From: Ferrimonas sp048263965
Lineage (GTDB): Bacteria > Pseudomonadota > Gammaproteobacteria > Enterobacterales > Shewanellaceae
DNA: 64,000 nt
Reading direction: 5' to 3'
NCBI RefSeq assembly: GCF_048263965.1
Contig: NZ_JBLXDO010000003.1
Location: forward strand, 186,001 to 250,000
The position numbers and the translations under genes were made by a program. Below the pieces are notes generated by a model. The model was not told the origin of the DNA, ran no database searches, and was given only the letters and a program-made list of their open reading frames with translations. Positions 26,875 to 35,055 of this stretch are shown in pieces (the stretch's first letter is position 1; each line of letters starts with the position of its first letter).

Positions 26875-27933
26875 TTAACCAAACAGCACGCTGTACATCA
26901 CCCCGGCCCCGATGGCCATGGTCAGGATCACGGTGACAAAGGCGGCGATCATCTGGTTGCGGAAAATGGACTTCAGCAGAATCACTTCCGTCAGGCTGGC
27001 TCCGGCACTGCCGATGATCAGCGCCATCACCGAGCCCAGCGCCATCCCCTTGGCCACCAGGGCGGAACTCAGCGGAATCACCGCCTCGGCACGAATGTAA
27101 AGAGGAATGCCGATCACCGCCGCCACAGGTATGGCGTACCAGTTGCCCTCACCGGCGTACTGGGCAATCAGGTCCGTGGGGATGAAGCCATAGATGAAGG
27201 CCCCCAGGGAGATCCCCAGCATCAGGTAGGGGAACACCTGCTTGAAGTCCTTCCAGGTGGCCCGCCACAGACGCATCCAGCGATTCTCTTCAACCTGCTG
27301 AGCCGGCGCACAGGCGGTGGCGGTGCCACAACCGGAAGCGTCGACACTGACCTGGGGCTCGGCACTGGCGCAGCAACTGACCGCAGGCTCAGGTTTGGCG
27401 TTAGGCTGGCTGTCACAGCCACTGCTGGTGGCCGCCGGCTTGCTGTCACCACAGCAACTGCTGGTGGCACCGGCCACCTCATAGGCTTCGGGCTTGACGT
27501 AACGCTCGAAACCCAGCTTCTCCAGCAGGTAGCCTGCGCTCACCGACACCGCCATCGCCACCACGAAGTAGAAGGCCGCCACCTTGATGCCGAAGGTGAT
27601 CACAAACAGACCGATGATCACCGGGTTCAGCAGAGGACTGGAGAACAGGAACACCATCATCGGGCCGAACCCTGCCCTGGCTCTGAGCAACCCCTTCAGG
27701 AAGGGGATGGTGGAGCAGGAGCAGAAGGGGGTAATCGCCCCTAAAAACGCCGCCACTATGTAGCCTTTACCCTTGCGGGAGCTGAGTATCGACTGGATCT
27801 TTTCCGGGGTCAGAAATTCCTGCAGCACTCCCACCAGGTAGCTGATCACCAGAAACAGGATGATCAGCTCGGTGGCGAGGAACAGGAACATGTCGGCCGC
27901 TTCGGCCAGTTTTGCGTAAAACTCGGGACTCAT
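26875..27933 (-). CDS. ArsP/DUF318-type permease with Cys-rich loop, probable metal(loid) efflux
   Basis: An inner-membrane permease of the ArsP_1/DUF318 family. It has two blocks of about four helices, each with a family motif: TPFCSCSTIPFLKGLL (Cys71, Cys73) and GIPLYIRAEAVIPLSSALV. Between them lies a Cys-rich hydrophilic loop (about 155-212) with seven Cys in SSCC, SGC, SCC, SGC and TAC clusters. The length of 352 residues and the loop match the SO_0444 type of Shewanella, described as a Cu/Zn or arsenical exporter; the exact substrate is uncertain. An inverted repeat overlaps its ribosome-site region. Confidence 0.8.
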   Translation of the reverse strand: MSPEFYAKLAEAADMFLFLATELIILFLVISYLVGVLQEFLTPEKIQSILSSRKGKGYIVAAFLGAITPFCSCSTIPFLKGLLRARAGFGPMMVFLFSSPLLNPVIIGLFVITFGIKVAAFYFVVAMAVSVSAGYLLEKLGFERYVKPEAYEVAGATSSCCGDSKPAATSSGCDSQPNAKPEPAVSCCASAEPQVSVDASGCGTATACAPAQQVEENRWMRLWRATWKDFKQVFPYLMLGISLGAFIYGFIPTDLIAQYAGEGNWYAIPVAAVIGIPLYIRAEAVIPLSSALVAKGMALGSVMALIIGSAGASLTEVILLKSIFRNQMIAAFVTVILTMAIGAGVMYSVLFG

Positions 27934-27944
27934 GGGAACACCTC

Positions 27945-27964
27945 ATTTCGAACTTTGTCGAAAT
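27945..27964 (-). promoter_or_regulatory. Inverted repeat at the start of the Cys-rich permease; candidate repressor operator
   Basis: ATTTCGA-ACTTTG-TCGAAAT is a perfect 7-base inverted repeat with a 6-base spacer, located 12 to 31 bases upstream of the permease ATG. Its size and AT-rich arms suit an ArsR-type repressor, but no such gene is adjacent. A further TTCGAA lies at about 28011. Confidence 0.55.
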
Positions 27965-28139
27965 ATTAGTTTCCACGCATATTGCCGTCAAGATTTATTT
28001 CTATTTTTTTCGAATTATTTCATTTGCCCTCGATCAACCTGGGCGAACCCAGTTCATTGCCAGGATGGTGTTCTTTGAACTGTCCGGCAGCATCCCCACT
28101 GAGAATTCAGTAGAGTGGACTTTCACCCAAGGGAGTCCT

Positions 28140-29450
28140 ATGCGTCACTGGTTCCTCGCACTGCTGTTTCTCACCATCGCCTGGCCCTCTCTGGTCGGCC
28201 TGACTGATCTTGAGCAGGGGCTTGCCCTGTTCCTGATGGCCGTGGTGCTTTGGACCAGCCGTCTGCTGGGGGAGCTGCCGGGCATGGTGGTGATCCCTGT
28301 CCTGGCGCTGCTGCTGCAATTGATCTCCCCCAACGACCTGGCTCAGGTGTTGATGTCGCCGGTCCTGGCGATCTTCATCTTCGGCTTCAGCTTCGCCACC
28401 CTGAGCCGGGAGCAGAAGCTGGACAGACTGGCCCTGACCCTGCTCAGCAGGCTGTCCGGAGAGGATGAGCGACGCGCCTGCCGCCTGCTGTTCGCCATGA
28501 CCGGCCTCATCTCCATGTGGACCAGCAATGTGGTCACCACTGCGCTGATGCTGCCTCTGGCCATGAGCATCGCCCTGACCGCCGGTGATCACCACAGGGT
28601 AGGTAAGATCCAGTTCCTTAGCATCGGCATCGCCTTCAGTGCCACCCTGGGAGGCATGGCCACACAGGTGGGCAGCTCCACCAGCCTGATCGCCAGCGAA
28701 CTGGCCGGCGTCGACTTCATTGGCTGGCTGGTGACCGCCGCCCCCATCGCCCTGCTGCTGTGGCTGCTGATGGTGTGGATGCTGGAGCGCCACTTTGCCC
28801 CCAATTTCAATCAGCCCCTGACTCTGCCCCAGGCCCCCGCCATCACCCGGGCTCAGAAGGAGTCTCTGCTGATTGTGCTGCTCACCCTGATTGGCTGGGT
28901 CGGTGGCGCCCTGGCCCTGAGGGGGATGAGCAAGGCCTATGCCCTGGTGCCGCTGTTCTCCGTCGCCGTGCTGATGCTGAGGGGACTGATCACCCCGGTT
29001 GGGGTGATCAGATCGATGAAATGGCGGGTGATCACCATCTTTGTCTGCGCCATCACCCTGGGCAAGGTGTTGCACGACAGCGGCGGCGGTAACCAGTTGG
29101 TGGAGTGGCTGTCGCCCCTGCTGTTCGATCTGCCGCTGATGCTGCAGATTGGCGTATTCCTGCTGCTGATCTGCGTGTTTACCGAGTACATGAGCAACGT
29201 GGCCAGTGCCTCCCTGCTGGCGCCACTGATGCTGCTGTTACTGCAGCCCCAGGGGGCCAGCCTGACTCAGATCTCCGCCCTGGTGGGTATTGGCTGCTCC
29301 CTGGCCTTTGTCCTCCCCAGCGCCACCCCGGCCAACACCCTGGTGGTGGGCAGCGGCAACGTCACCCCACAAGGGCTGCGCGGATTTGGACTCAAATACA
29401 AGATCTCCGCCGCCCTGGTGCTGACCCTGGTAATCTGGGCCATGAGCTAA
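28140..29450 (+). CDS. SLC13/DASS-type carrier
   Basis: A 436-residue integral membrane protein with about 11-12 helices of the SLC13/ArsB superfamily, which move dicarboxylates, citrate or sulfate with sodium. The two family hairpins are visible as FAMTGLISMWTSNVVTTALMLPL and FTEYMSNVASASLLAPLM, each followed by a small-residue Ser/Thr stretch (TQVGSSTSLIAS and LPSATPANTLVVGSG). The ATG at 28140 is preceded by AAGGGAG; the open frame upstream of it is rejected. The substrate is not predictable. Confidence 0.85.
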   Translation: MRHWFLALLFLTIAWPSLVGLTDLEQGLALFLMAVVLWTSRLLGELPGMVVIPVLALLLQLISPNDLAQVLMSPVLAIFIFGFSFATLSREQKLDRLALTLLSRLSGEDERRACRLLFAMTGLISMWTSNVVTTALMLPLAMSIALTAGDHHRVGKIQFLSIGIAFSATLGGMATQVGSSTSLIASELAGVDFIGWLVTAAPIALLLWLLMVWMLERHFAPNFNQPLTLPQAPAITRAQKESLLIVLLTLIGWVGGALALRGMSKAYALVPLFSVAVLMLRGLITPVGVIRSMKWRVITIFVCAITLGKVLHDSGGGNQLVEWLSPLLFDLPLMLQIGVFLLLICVFTEYMSNVASASLLAPLMLLLLQPQGASLTQISALVGIGCSLAFVLPSATPANTLVVGSGNVTPQGLRGFGLKYKISAALVLTLVIWAMS

Positions 29451-29720
29451 GCTAGAGAAATAACAATAATCTCTGCCAACCTGGCCACCAAAACGCTAAA
29501 TACTCAGCCTCAACTCTGTCCCTTTATTTTTGCTCAGTCCGTCTCTTCAATTTAAGACGCCTCCCACTTTCTACCTTTTTCAAATTAAGTTGCACTTTTT
29601 CATAGTGAGCCCGCCCCTGGACACGCCGTACCATCTATTTCGCCAATGGATATCCGTTCGATGCATTACCCAAAACAATTTGCTTATTGCCATTAACTGC
29701 TTACTTGGCAAGGAGATACG
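29451..29720. other. AT-rich leader region of the tetraheme lipoprotein gene
   Basis: A 270-base gap of notably low GC with T-rich tracts. It probably contains the promoter for the cytochrome gene. A TTTGCTTATTGCC stretch near 29680 offers no clear operator. Confidence 0.35.
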
Positions 29721-31625
29721 ATGAAACTAATACCCTCTGTCCTGATTTCGGCGATAGTGTCCTGCGCCCTTTGCGGCTGCAACGACGACCATCAGCCACA
29801 GGCTCCTGAAACCGAAAACCCGCCAACAGCATCGAAACCCGACTATCTGGATGTGCAGGTGACCCCGAACGCCATCAAGAATGGCACCATCAAACTGATG
29901 TTGGGTGAATATCAGGACGATATAAAAAACTGGTTATTGAGTGACGATGCCAAAGATCTGGATAATGATGGCAAAATTGGAATTATCGATGCCCACTTGG
30001 CGGGTATTCGCAACAAAGAAAAGCCCATCATCTCTATTTCACTCACTGAAATGAACAAGGTACTAACGACCAATCCCGATGGGCTGGGTGCTGGGACTGC
30101 ACGACCTGATATCTTTCGTCCCGGCTACTATTCCGCCTTTGACCTGCTGAGATACTTGGCGGTGACCCGACAAGATCTTACTCTGACCAACATCGTTTCT
30201 CCTCAGGACTCCGGTTTGGGGAGCTTCACCTTCGAGGTCTCCTGGGACATCGATGGCGACGGGTTACTGTCCGAAGCAGACGGAGACATGGTCAACAGTC
30301 CCGACTGGTACTTTCGCTTCAATACCGATGGCGGCCAGTTCTCCCGGGCCCGAGGCTCCATGCAGGGCTTTTCACCCAGTGGCGAAGCCACATACGTGCG
30401 CATCGACGAGTATTGGCTTCAGGATAAGAGCCTGATAACCCTGCAACCCTTCTCCAAGGAGATGACCGCCCGACGCCAGTGGATCCAAAGGCAGGAGGTG
30501 GAGCATTTCCAGGCCAATGGCAACAAGGTTATCGTGCCCAAGGTGGTGGCCGTCGAGTACGGACGCGTGGAAAACAACGGCATCGTGGCCTTCGCCGAGA
30601 ACATTCACGTCCCCCCCCAGGGGCACAGAAGTGACATCTTCCAGCCTGGGGTGATCACCGTCATGGACGCGATGATCGCCGCACGGGACGCCCTTGGAGG
30701 TGTGAGCTTCTCCTACTGGGACTCCATGTCCACCGGTGCCGAGGTGGATCACTACGCGCTCTCAGGCATTGGCGAGCTGAGAAACTCCGGATTACGCGGC
30801 TGGTTTACCCACTTCTATAACCCGTCAAAGCAGTTTCCCAATGGGGATTTTCAGAAATATGCCGTCTGCGAATGGTCTGCCGACGGCAGCCCGGATGGGC
30901 AGGAGCCCGTCAGCAAAGAGGTGTGCGACCGAGACTGGGGCGGCCCCTTTGGCGGCGAGCACATCCACCTGATGCAGGATGTCTATCCACTGACCTTTGG
31001 CTACCTGGATCTCTATTGGGCCTACGGCAACATGCACGACTATTTCGGCCCGAAAGAGCGAAATGGAGAGCAGGCCATCGAGTGGAATTTTGCCAGCGAT
31101 GGCTCTCCAGACGTTGCCGTGGTTCGAACTCTGTCTGTACCAGACGACGACTCAGGACCGGCGCCCCTGTTGAACGACAACCACTTTGGTTGGGGGATCG
31201 CCGACTGCACCCAGTGTCACAATGACGATGTCAATCCCTTGGGCCACGGAGGGCACGCTTGGCCCATCAACTCAAGTGACGGCTTTGATGCTCCTCAACC
31301 CTACTACTGCGCCAGTTGCCATGGTGTCAACGGCGCCCCCGAGGCCCATGGTGAGGACGCCCGCTGCTTCTTCTGCCATGGCGGTGAACGTCAACCCAAG
31401 AACCACCACGATGCCTCGACCAAGGTGCGCTACAAAGGCGAAGATAATCTGAAAGCCAACGCCTCCTATGGCCACTTCGATCCCTTCCAGGCGGTGCCTG
31501 CCGACACCTTCGGCAATCACAAGCCTTATTCTGAGGTATGGGAGAGCAAGAACAACGATTGGTCCATGAGCAAGGTGTTTCCAGACCCTTACGCCTGCCT
31601 GACCTGTCACCGGAATCCACAATAA
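29721..31625 (+). CDS. Tetraheme c-type cytochrome lipoprotein with EF-hand-like loops
   Basis: A 634-residue lipoprotein (lipobox LCGC, Cys20). The long N-terminal part has two EF-hand/dockerin-like loops, DLDNDGKIGIID (79-90) and DIDGDGLLSEAD (176-187), and two similar segments ending RPDIFRPGYYSAFDLL and RSDIFQPGVITVMDAM, suggesting an internal duplication. The C-terminal 140 residues carry four CxxCH heme sites at Cys496, Cys530, Cys549 and Cys626. It is probably exposed at the outer membrane or in the periplasm as an electron carrier or sensor. No named family is recognised. The LuxR-type gene starts 86 bases downstream. Confidence 0.8.
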   Translation: MKLIPSVLISAIVSCALCGCNDDHQPQAPETENPPTASKPDYLDVQVTPNAIKNGTIKLMLGEYQDDIKNWLLSDDAKDLDNDGKIGIIDAHLAGIRNKEKPIISISLTEMNKVLTTNPDGLGAGTARPDIFRPGYYSAFDLLRYLAVTRQDLTLTNIVSPQDSGLGSFTFEVSWDIDGDGLLSEADGDMVNSPDWYFRFNTDGGQFSRARGSMQGFSPSGEATYVRIDEYWLQDKSLITLQPFSKEMTARRQWIQRQEVEHFQANGNKVIVPKVVAVEYGRVENNGIVAFAENIHVPPQGHRSDIFQPGVITVMDAMIAARDALGGVSFSYWDSMSTGAEVDHYALSGIGELRNSGLRGWFTHFYNPSKQFPNGDFQKYAVCEWSADGSPDGQEPVSKEVCDRDWGGPFGGEHIHLMQDVYPLTFGYLDLYWAYGNMHDYFGPKERNGEQAIEWNFASDGSPDVAVVRTLSVPDDDSGPAPLLNDNHFGWGIADCTQCHNDDVNPLGHGGHAWPINSSDGFDAPQPYYCASCHGVNGAPEAHGEDARCFFCHGGERQPKNHHDASTKVRYKGEDNLKANASYGHFDPFQAVPADTFGNHKPYSEVWESKNNDWSMSKVFPDPYACLTCHRNPQ

Positions 31626-31639
31626 CAACCGCGCCAGCA

Positions 31640-31662
31640 CAGGGGGCATTTACGGCCCCCTG
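31640..31662 (+). terminator. Weak hairpin between cytochrome and LuxR genes
   Basis: CAGGGGGC and GCCCCCTG form a perfect 8-base-pair stem with a 7-base loop and no T run. It may attenuate rather than end read-through into the regulator. Confidence 0.45.
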
Positions 31663-31710
31663 AGCGATCGCTACCATCAATGAGAGAACTAACGTTGGAA
31701 GGTCAGAGTA

Positions 31711-32454
31711 ATGAAAAACCTGAGTCTTTCTAATCCCGATATTATTCGCGCCCTGAAGCAGTCTTTGACCCAGTTCGGATTTAATGGATTTTGCTTCCAC
31801 CTGCCACTGGAAAACAATGACCTGCCTGACGTCGATCTGCCCAAATTAAGAGAGTATCGCCCCGAAGTACTTAAGAGAGAGCGTTTGGTCATCGCCTCAG
31901 ATCAACGGGCCATCAAGGTCAGGGAGTACTATTTCCGGTTGTTCGCCGACAAACTGGACAGCGGACTCACCAAGAAAAAGAGAAGCGGCCCGAACCCCTG
32001 GGAAGGCCCCAACCTCAAAACCTCGTCAGGACAACAGTTTCAGCAGTTTTTGCAGACCAACGACGTCGAAACCGTGGTCAATTGGCTGGTGCCACTGCCC
32101 TGCCCCTGGACAGGCATGTTTAACCTGTTCACCACCCAGAAAAAGGAGGAGATAGTTCGCCACTGTCGCCAACATGAAGCCGAGTTACACCGACTTCTGA
32201 GCCTTCACGCCGGCTACATTGTTTCTGAGGCGATCAACAGGCTGAATCCCATCACCAATCATGGACTGTTCAGCAAGAAGGCCCTTCGCGTACTGGAGCT
32301 GATTGCTCAAGGGGTATCGGTGGAGGAGATCAGTGAGACGGAAAATCTGTCTGTCCGCGGAGTCTGCTACCACATAGACCGGATGAAAGGCGTATTGAAG
32401 TGCCACAACAGGAGTCACCTCATCTACCGGGCAGCCAAGCTGGGCCTAATCTGA
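31711..32454 (+). CDS. LuxR-family transcriptional regulator
   Basis: A 247-residue protein with a C-terminal LuxR/FixJ-type helix-turn-helix at about 185-245 (LFSKKALRVLELIAQGVSVEEISETENLSVRGVCYHIDRM). The N-terminal 170 residues have the size of an autoinducer-binding domain (FGFNGFCFHLP, NPWEGPNL), but the characteristic acyl-homoserine lactone residues cannot be assigned with confidence. No luxI gene is in the window. It directly follows the tetraheme lipoprotein and may regulate or be co-expressed with it. Confidence 0.8.
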   Translation: MKNLSLSNPDIIRALKQSLTQFGFNGFCFHLPLENNDLPDVDLPKLREYRPEVLKRERLVIASDQRAIKVREYYFRLFADKLDSGLTKKKRSGPNPWEGPNLKTSSGQQFQQFLQTNDVETVVNWLVPLPCPWTGMFNLFTTQKKEEIVRHCRQHEAELHRLLSLHAGYIVSEAINRLNPITNHGLFSKKALRVLELIAQGVSVEEISETENLSVRGVCYHIDRMKGVLKCHNRSHLIYRAAKLGLI

Positions 32455-32840
32455 ACTCGCTCCATATGACTGTGGCAACACTGGCATTACTGGCTGTTCG
32501 CCCTCAGCAAACAATCTGTAAACCGTGTTTGCCAGCATCAACAAAAGCTCCCCTCGATAATGGGCGACTCACCCAACTGGAGCCCCGTCATCAGAGCCAT
32601 CCAGTCTCAGTTGCTGACCTGGATAAACACCGTCTTCCCTCAGTCAAGCGTCAAGCCACTCAGATGCAATTAACGAACTTAGCCCGGGCGATCAGCCGCA
32701 AACCAGAGGTTAGCCGGTGCCCCTTTGTTCTTCCCACGATTCCGGGGCATCGCATCAAGGCAAAAAGCATCCAAGTTCGTTGACCTGTCTATAGCTTCAT
32801 AGTTTAGTGTCAGCATCCTCACTGTTTTTGGACGCGACTC
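32455..32840. other. Intergenic region between LuxR and MerR genes
   Basis: 386 bases with no ribosome-site-led frame; an open frame through it on the plus strand starts inside the LuxR gene and has low-complexity, unrelated composition. The last 60 bases hold the MerR-type promoter listed separately. Confidence 0.4.
32780..32810 (+). promoter_or_regulatory. Candidate MerR-type promoter with 19-base spacer
   Basis: TTGACC (32780-32785) and TAGTGT (32805-32810) are separated by 19 bases, the unusual spacing of MerR-controlled promoters. The spacer contains the dyad CTAT-AGCTTC-ATAG (32789-32802). It lies about 30 bases before the MerR-fusion start, consistent with autoregulation. Confidence 0.55.
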
Positions 32841-34043
32841 ATGTACCGCATCTCCGAACTGGCCAAGCGAGCCGGACTGGCCCGCTCCACCCTGCTCTAC
32901 TACGAGAAGCTGGGACTGTTGACCGGCCGTCGGGGTGACAACGGTTACCGCTACTACGACGACCGGGATCTGCAGCGACTGCGACTGATACAGCAGCTGC
33001 ACGCCGGCAACCTCAGCCTGAGAGAGTGCAAGCAGATCCTGGAGTCCGGGCTGGACCGCCAGCTGCTGGCTGACCGGCTTGCCCAACTGGAAGAGGAGAT
33101 TCGCGCCAAAACCCAGGCGAGAAACCTGATGCAGGCCCTGCTGGGGGACAACCCCGAGGGCTTGAGGCAGTTTCACCAACAGCTGGAGATTCTGGCCCCG
33201 GATGCCCACACCCAGTGGTTGAGAGCCGAAGGGCTGGACGAAACCAACGCACTGAGGTTGCGCTGGCTCTCCAGAGACCTCTATGGTCACGAGGAGTATA
33301 TGAACGATTTTCTGGAAATCTTTAATGGCCTGGAGCGACACGGTCCAGGTACCGACCACAGCACACTCTGGGCCTTAAGTCAGGTCAGCCCGTCTCCCAG
33401 GCGGATACTGGACATCGGCTGCGGCACAGGCGCCTCGGCAATATTGCTGGCGCAGCAGAGCCAGGCTCGGGTGATAGGCCTGGACAACCTGGAGCCCAGC
33501 CTGAATCACATGCTGACACGCGCCCGCCAGCTGGGGCTGGAACAGAAGCTCACCGCCTGCAATGGCTCGATGACCGCCCTCCCCTTCGAACCGGGCAGTT
33601 TTGATCTGCTGTGGAGTGAAGCCAGTTGCTACATCATCGGCTTCGAAAACGCCCTGAAGCAGTGGCGCCCTCTGCTGGAGCCCGGTGGTTATCTGGTGAT
33701 CAGCGACCTGGTGTGGCTGGACGAGTTTGCCGATGCTCAACAACTTGGCCGTGATGATCTGGAGGTTAAGGCGTTCTGGCAGGAGGGGTACCCAGACATG
33801 CAGCGCGTCTCAACACGACTGATGCAGGCGGAGAATGCGGGCTACCGACCGGTAGCGCACCGCGGGGTCGGACCGGCGGGATGGCAGGCCTACACCGCAC
33901 CACTCAGGAAGCGACTGCAAAGCCTGTCTGAGAAGCTGGCCGACTCACCGGCGGTGGCCGACCTGGAGCGGGAGCTGACCATCTTGGATCGCAGCGAGGG
34001 ACGCTTCGACTATCAGCTGATGGTACTCAAACGCACCGACTAG
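32841..34043 (+). CDS. MerR-type regulator fused to a SAM-dependent methyltransferase
   Basis: Residues 1-110 are a MerR helix-turn-helix and wing (MYRISELAKRAGLARSTLLYYEKLGLL, RYYDDRDLQRL) with a dimerisation coiled coil. From about 180 on there is a class I methyltransferase: motif I ILDIGCGTGAS (189-198), GLDNLEPSLNHML as the acidic-loop region, GSMTALPFEPGSFDLLWSEAS as motif II, and LLEPGGYLVISDL as motif III. A linker of about 70 residues joins the parts. The substrate is unknown; the fusion suggests methylation is linked to the inducer sensed by the MerR part. Its stop overlaps the convergent LysR stop by 4 bases. Confidence 0.88.
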   Translation: MYRISELAKRAGLARSTLLYYEKLGLLTGRRGDNGYRYYDDRDLQRLRLIQQLHAGNLSLRECKQILESGLDRQLLADRLAQLEEEIRAKTQARNLMQALLGDNPEGLRQFHQQLEILAPDAHTQWLRAEGLDETNALRLRWLSRDLYGHEEYMNDFLEIFNGLERHGPGTDHSTLWALSQVSPSPRRILDIGCGTGASAILLAQQSQARVIGLDNLEPSLNHMLTRARQLGLEQKLTACNGSMTALPFEPGSFDLLWSEASCYIIGFENALKQWRPLLEPGGYLVISDLVWLDEFADAQQLGRDDLEVKAFWQEGYPDMQRVSTRLMQAENAGYRPVAHRGVGPAGWQAYTAPLRKRLQSLSEKLADSPAVADLERELTILDRSEGRFDYQLMVLKRTD

Positions 34044-34924
34044 CCTCGGGGCACTTCGCAGCAGTCCAGGAAACGCTCCATTAAGGGGGTCAGATTGTCC
34101 CGCTTAAAGATGGCGTAGATGTACCTGGACTCGCTGTGACCGTCGGTGGCCACCTCCACCAGATCGCCCCGTTCCAGTTCCGCATCCACAGAGAGCAGCG
34201 GCAGAATACTCAGCCCCAGGCCGGTGCCCACCGCCCGCTTGATCGCCCCCATGGTGTTCATCACGATCTCATCCTGAACCGCCACCCCCAGCTCGCGCAA
34301 GATATGCAGGGACTCAACCCGGGTAGCGGACTCCTCTTCATCCAGGATCCAGGTGGCGGCGCTCAGATCCGCCGCCGTCGCTGGCCTGTGGGCCAGTTTA
34401 TGCCCGGGAGAGACCACGATACACAGCCGATCGCTGCGCCAGCGGATGTACTCCATCTCCTTATCCGACGGCTTACGACTGATGAAGGCCAGATCCAGGG
34501 CGTTGTTGTGCACCATCTCCTCGATGGCGGAGCTTGAGAGGATCTTCAGCCTGGTGTTGACGTTGGGGTACTGGGTCTTGAACAGGGGCAGCTTCTTCGA
34601 CAGCACATAGTTGCCCGAAGTCTTGTTGGCGCCGATGTTGAGAGTGCCACCCACCCCCTGGGCCTGCTCCTTGAACAGCTGCTCCAGCTGATTGACCTGG
34701 TTCAGCACCTTGTTGGCGTGGGCCAGCACCAGATTGCCGGAATCGGTCATCACCAGCCCATGAGGGGTGCGATCAAACAGCCGCGCCCCGAGAGAGGACT
34801 CCAGCTCCTTGAGGCTCATGCTCACTGCGGGCACCGACAGGTGCAACTGCCTGGCAGCCTTGGAGACCTGCTGGGTCTGACTGATGGCCTGGAACACCAA
34901 CAGCTGTTTCAGGGTGATTCTCAT
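34040..34924 (-). CDS. LysR-family regulator, IfcR-like by position
   Basis: A 294-residue LysR regulator. The N-terminal winged helix-turn-helix is MRITLKQLLVFQAISQTQQVSKAARQLHLSVPAVSMSLKELE, split by the usual turn, and a periplasmic-binding-like effector domain follows. It lies downstream of and on the same strand as the flavocytochrome c gene. In Shewanella frigidimarina, ifcR, ifcA and ifcO form such a group around an iron-induced fumarate reductase. The specific role is inferred from that context. Confidence 0.85.
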   Translation of the reverse strand: MRITLKQLLVFQAISQTQQVSKAARQLHLSVPAVSMSLKELESSLGARLFDRTPHGLVMTDSGNLVLAHANKVLNQVNQLEQLFKEQAQGVGGTLNIGANKTSGNYVLSKKLPLFKTQYPNVNTRLKILSSSAIEEMVHNNALDLAFISRKPSDKEMEYIRWRSDRLCIVVSPGHKLAHRPATAADLSAATWILDEEESATRVESLHILRELGVAVQDEIVMNTMGAIKRAVGTGLGLSILPLLSVDAELERGDLVEVATDGHSESRYIYAIFKRDNLTPLMERFLDCCEVPRG

Positions 34925-35001
34925 AACACTCTCCCGTTGAAGCCCCAGTCTAGCGGTAAAGCCGGAGCGATGCCGAGGTACGCTTCACGCAGAAACCAAA
35001 A

Positions 35002-35030
35002 CAGCGGGACCCTAAGTCCGGGCCCCGCTG
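35002..35030 (-). terminator. Terminator of the flavocytochrome c gene
   Basis: On the minus strand CAGCGGGGCCC and GGGTCCCGCTG form a stem with one mismatch and a 7-base loop, followed by TTTTGGTTT. It lies 25 bases past the stop codon. Confidence 0.75.
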
Positions 35031-35055
35031 ACGCTGCGTGAGAAGATGAGTTGAA

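Noticed and set aside
31711..32454. Acyl-homoserine lactone quorum-sensing receptor
   Set aside because: The LuxR helix-turn-helix is clear, but the ligand-pocket residues could not be assigned and no luxI is present, so the stronger claim is not made.
32400..32783. Plus-strand 127-residue open frame after the LuxR gene
   Set aside because: It begins inside the LuxR gene, has no Shine-Dalgarno and no recognisable pattern, and runs into the MerR promoter.
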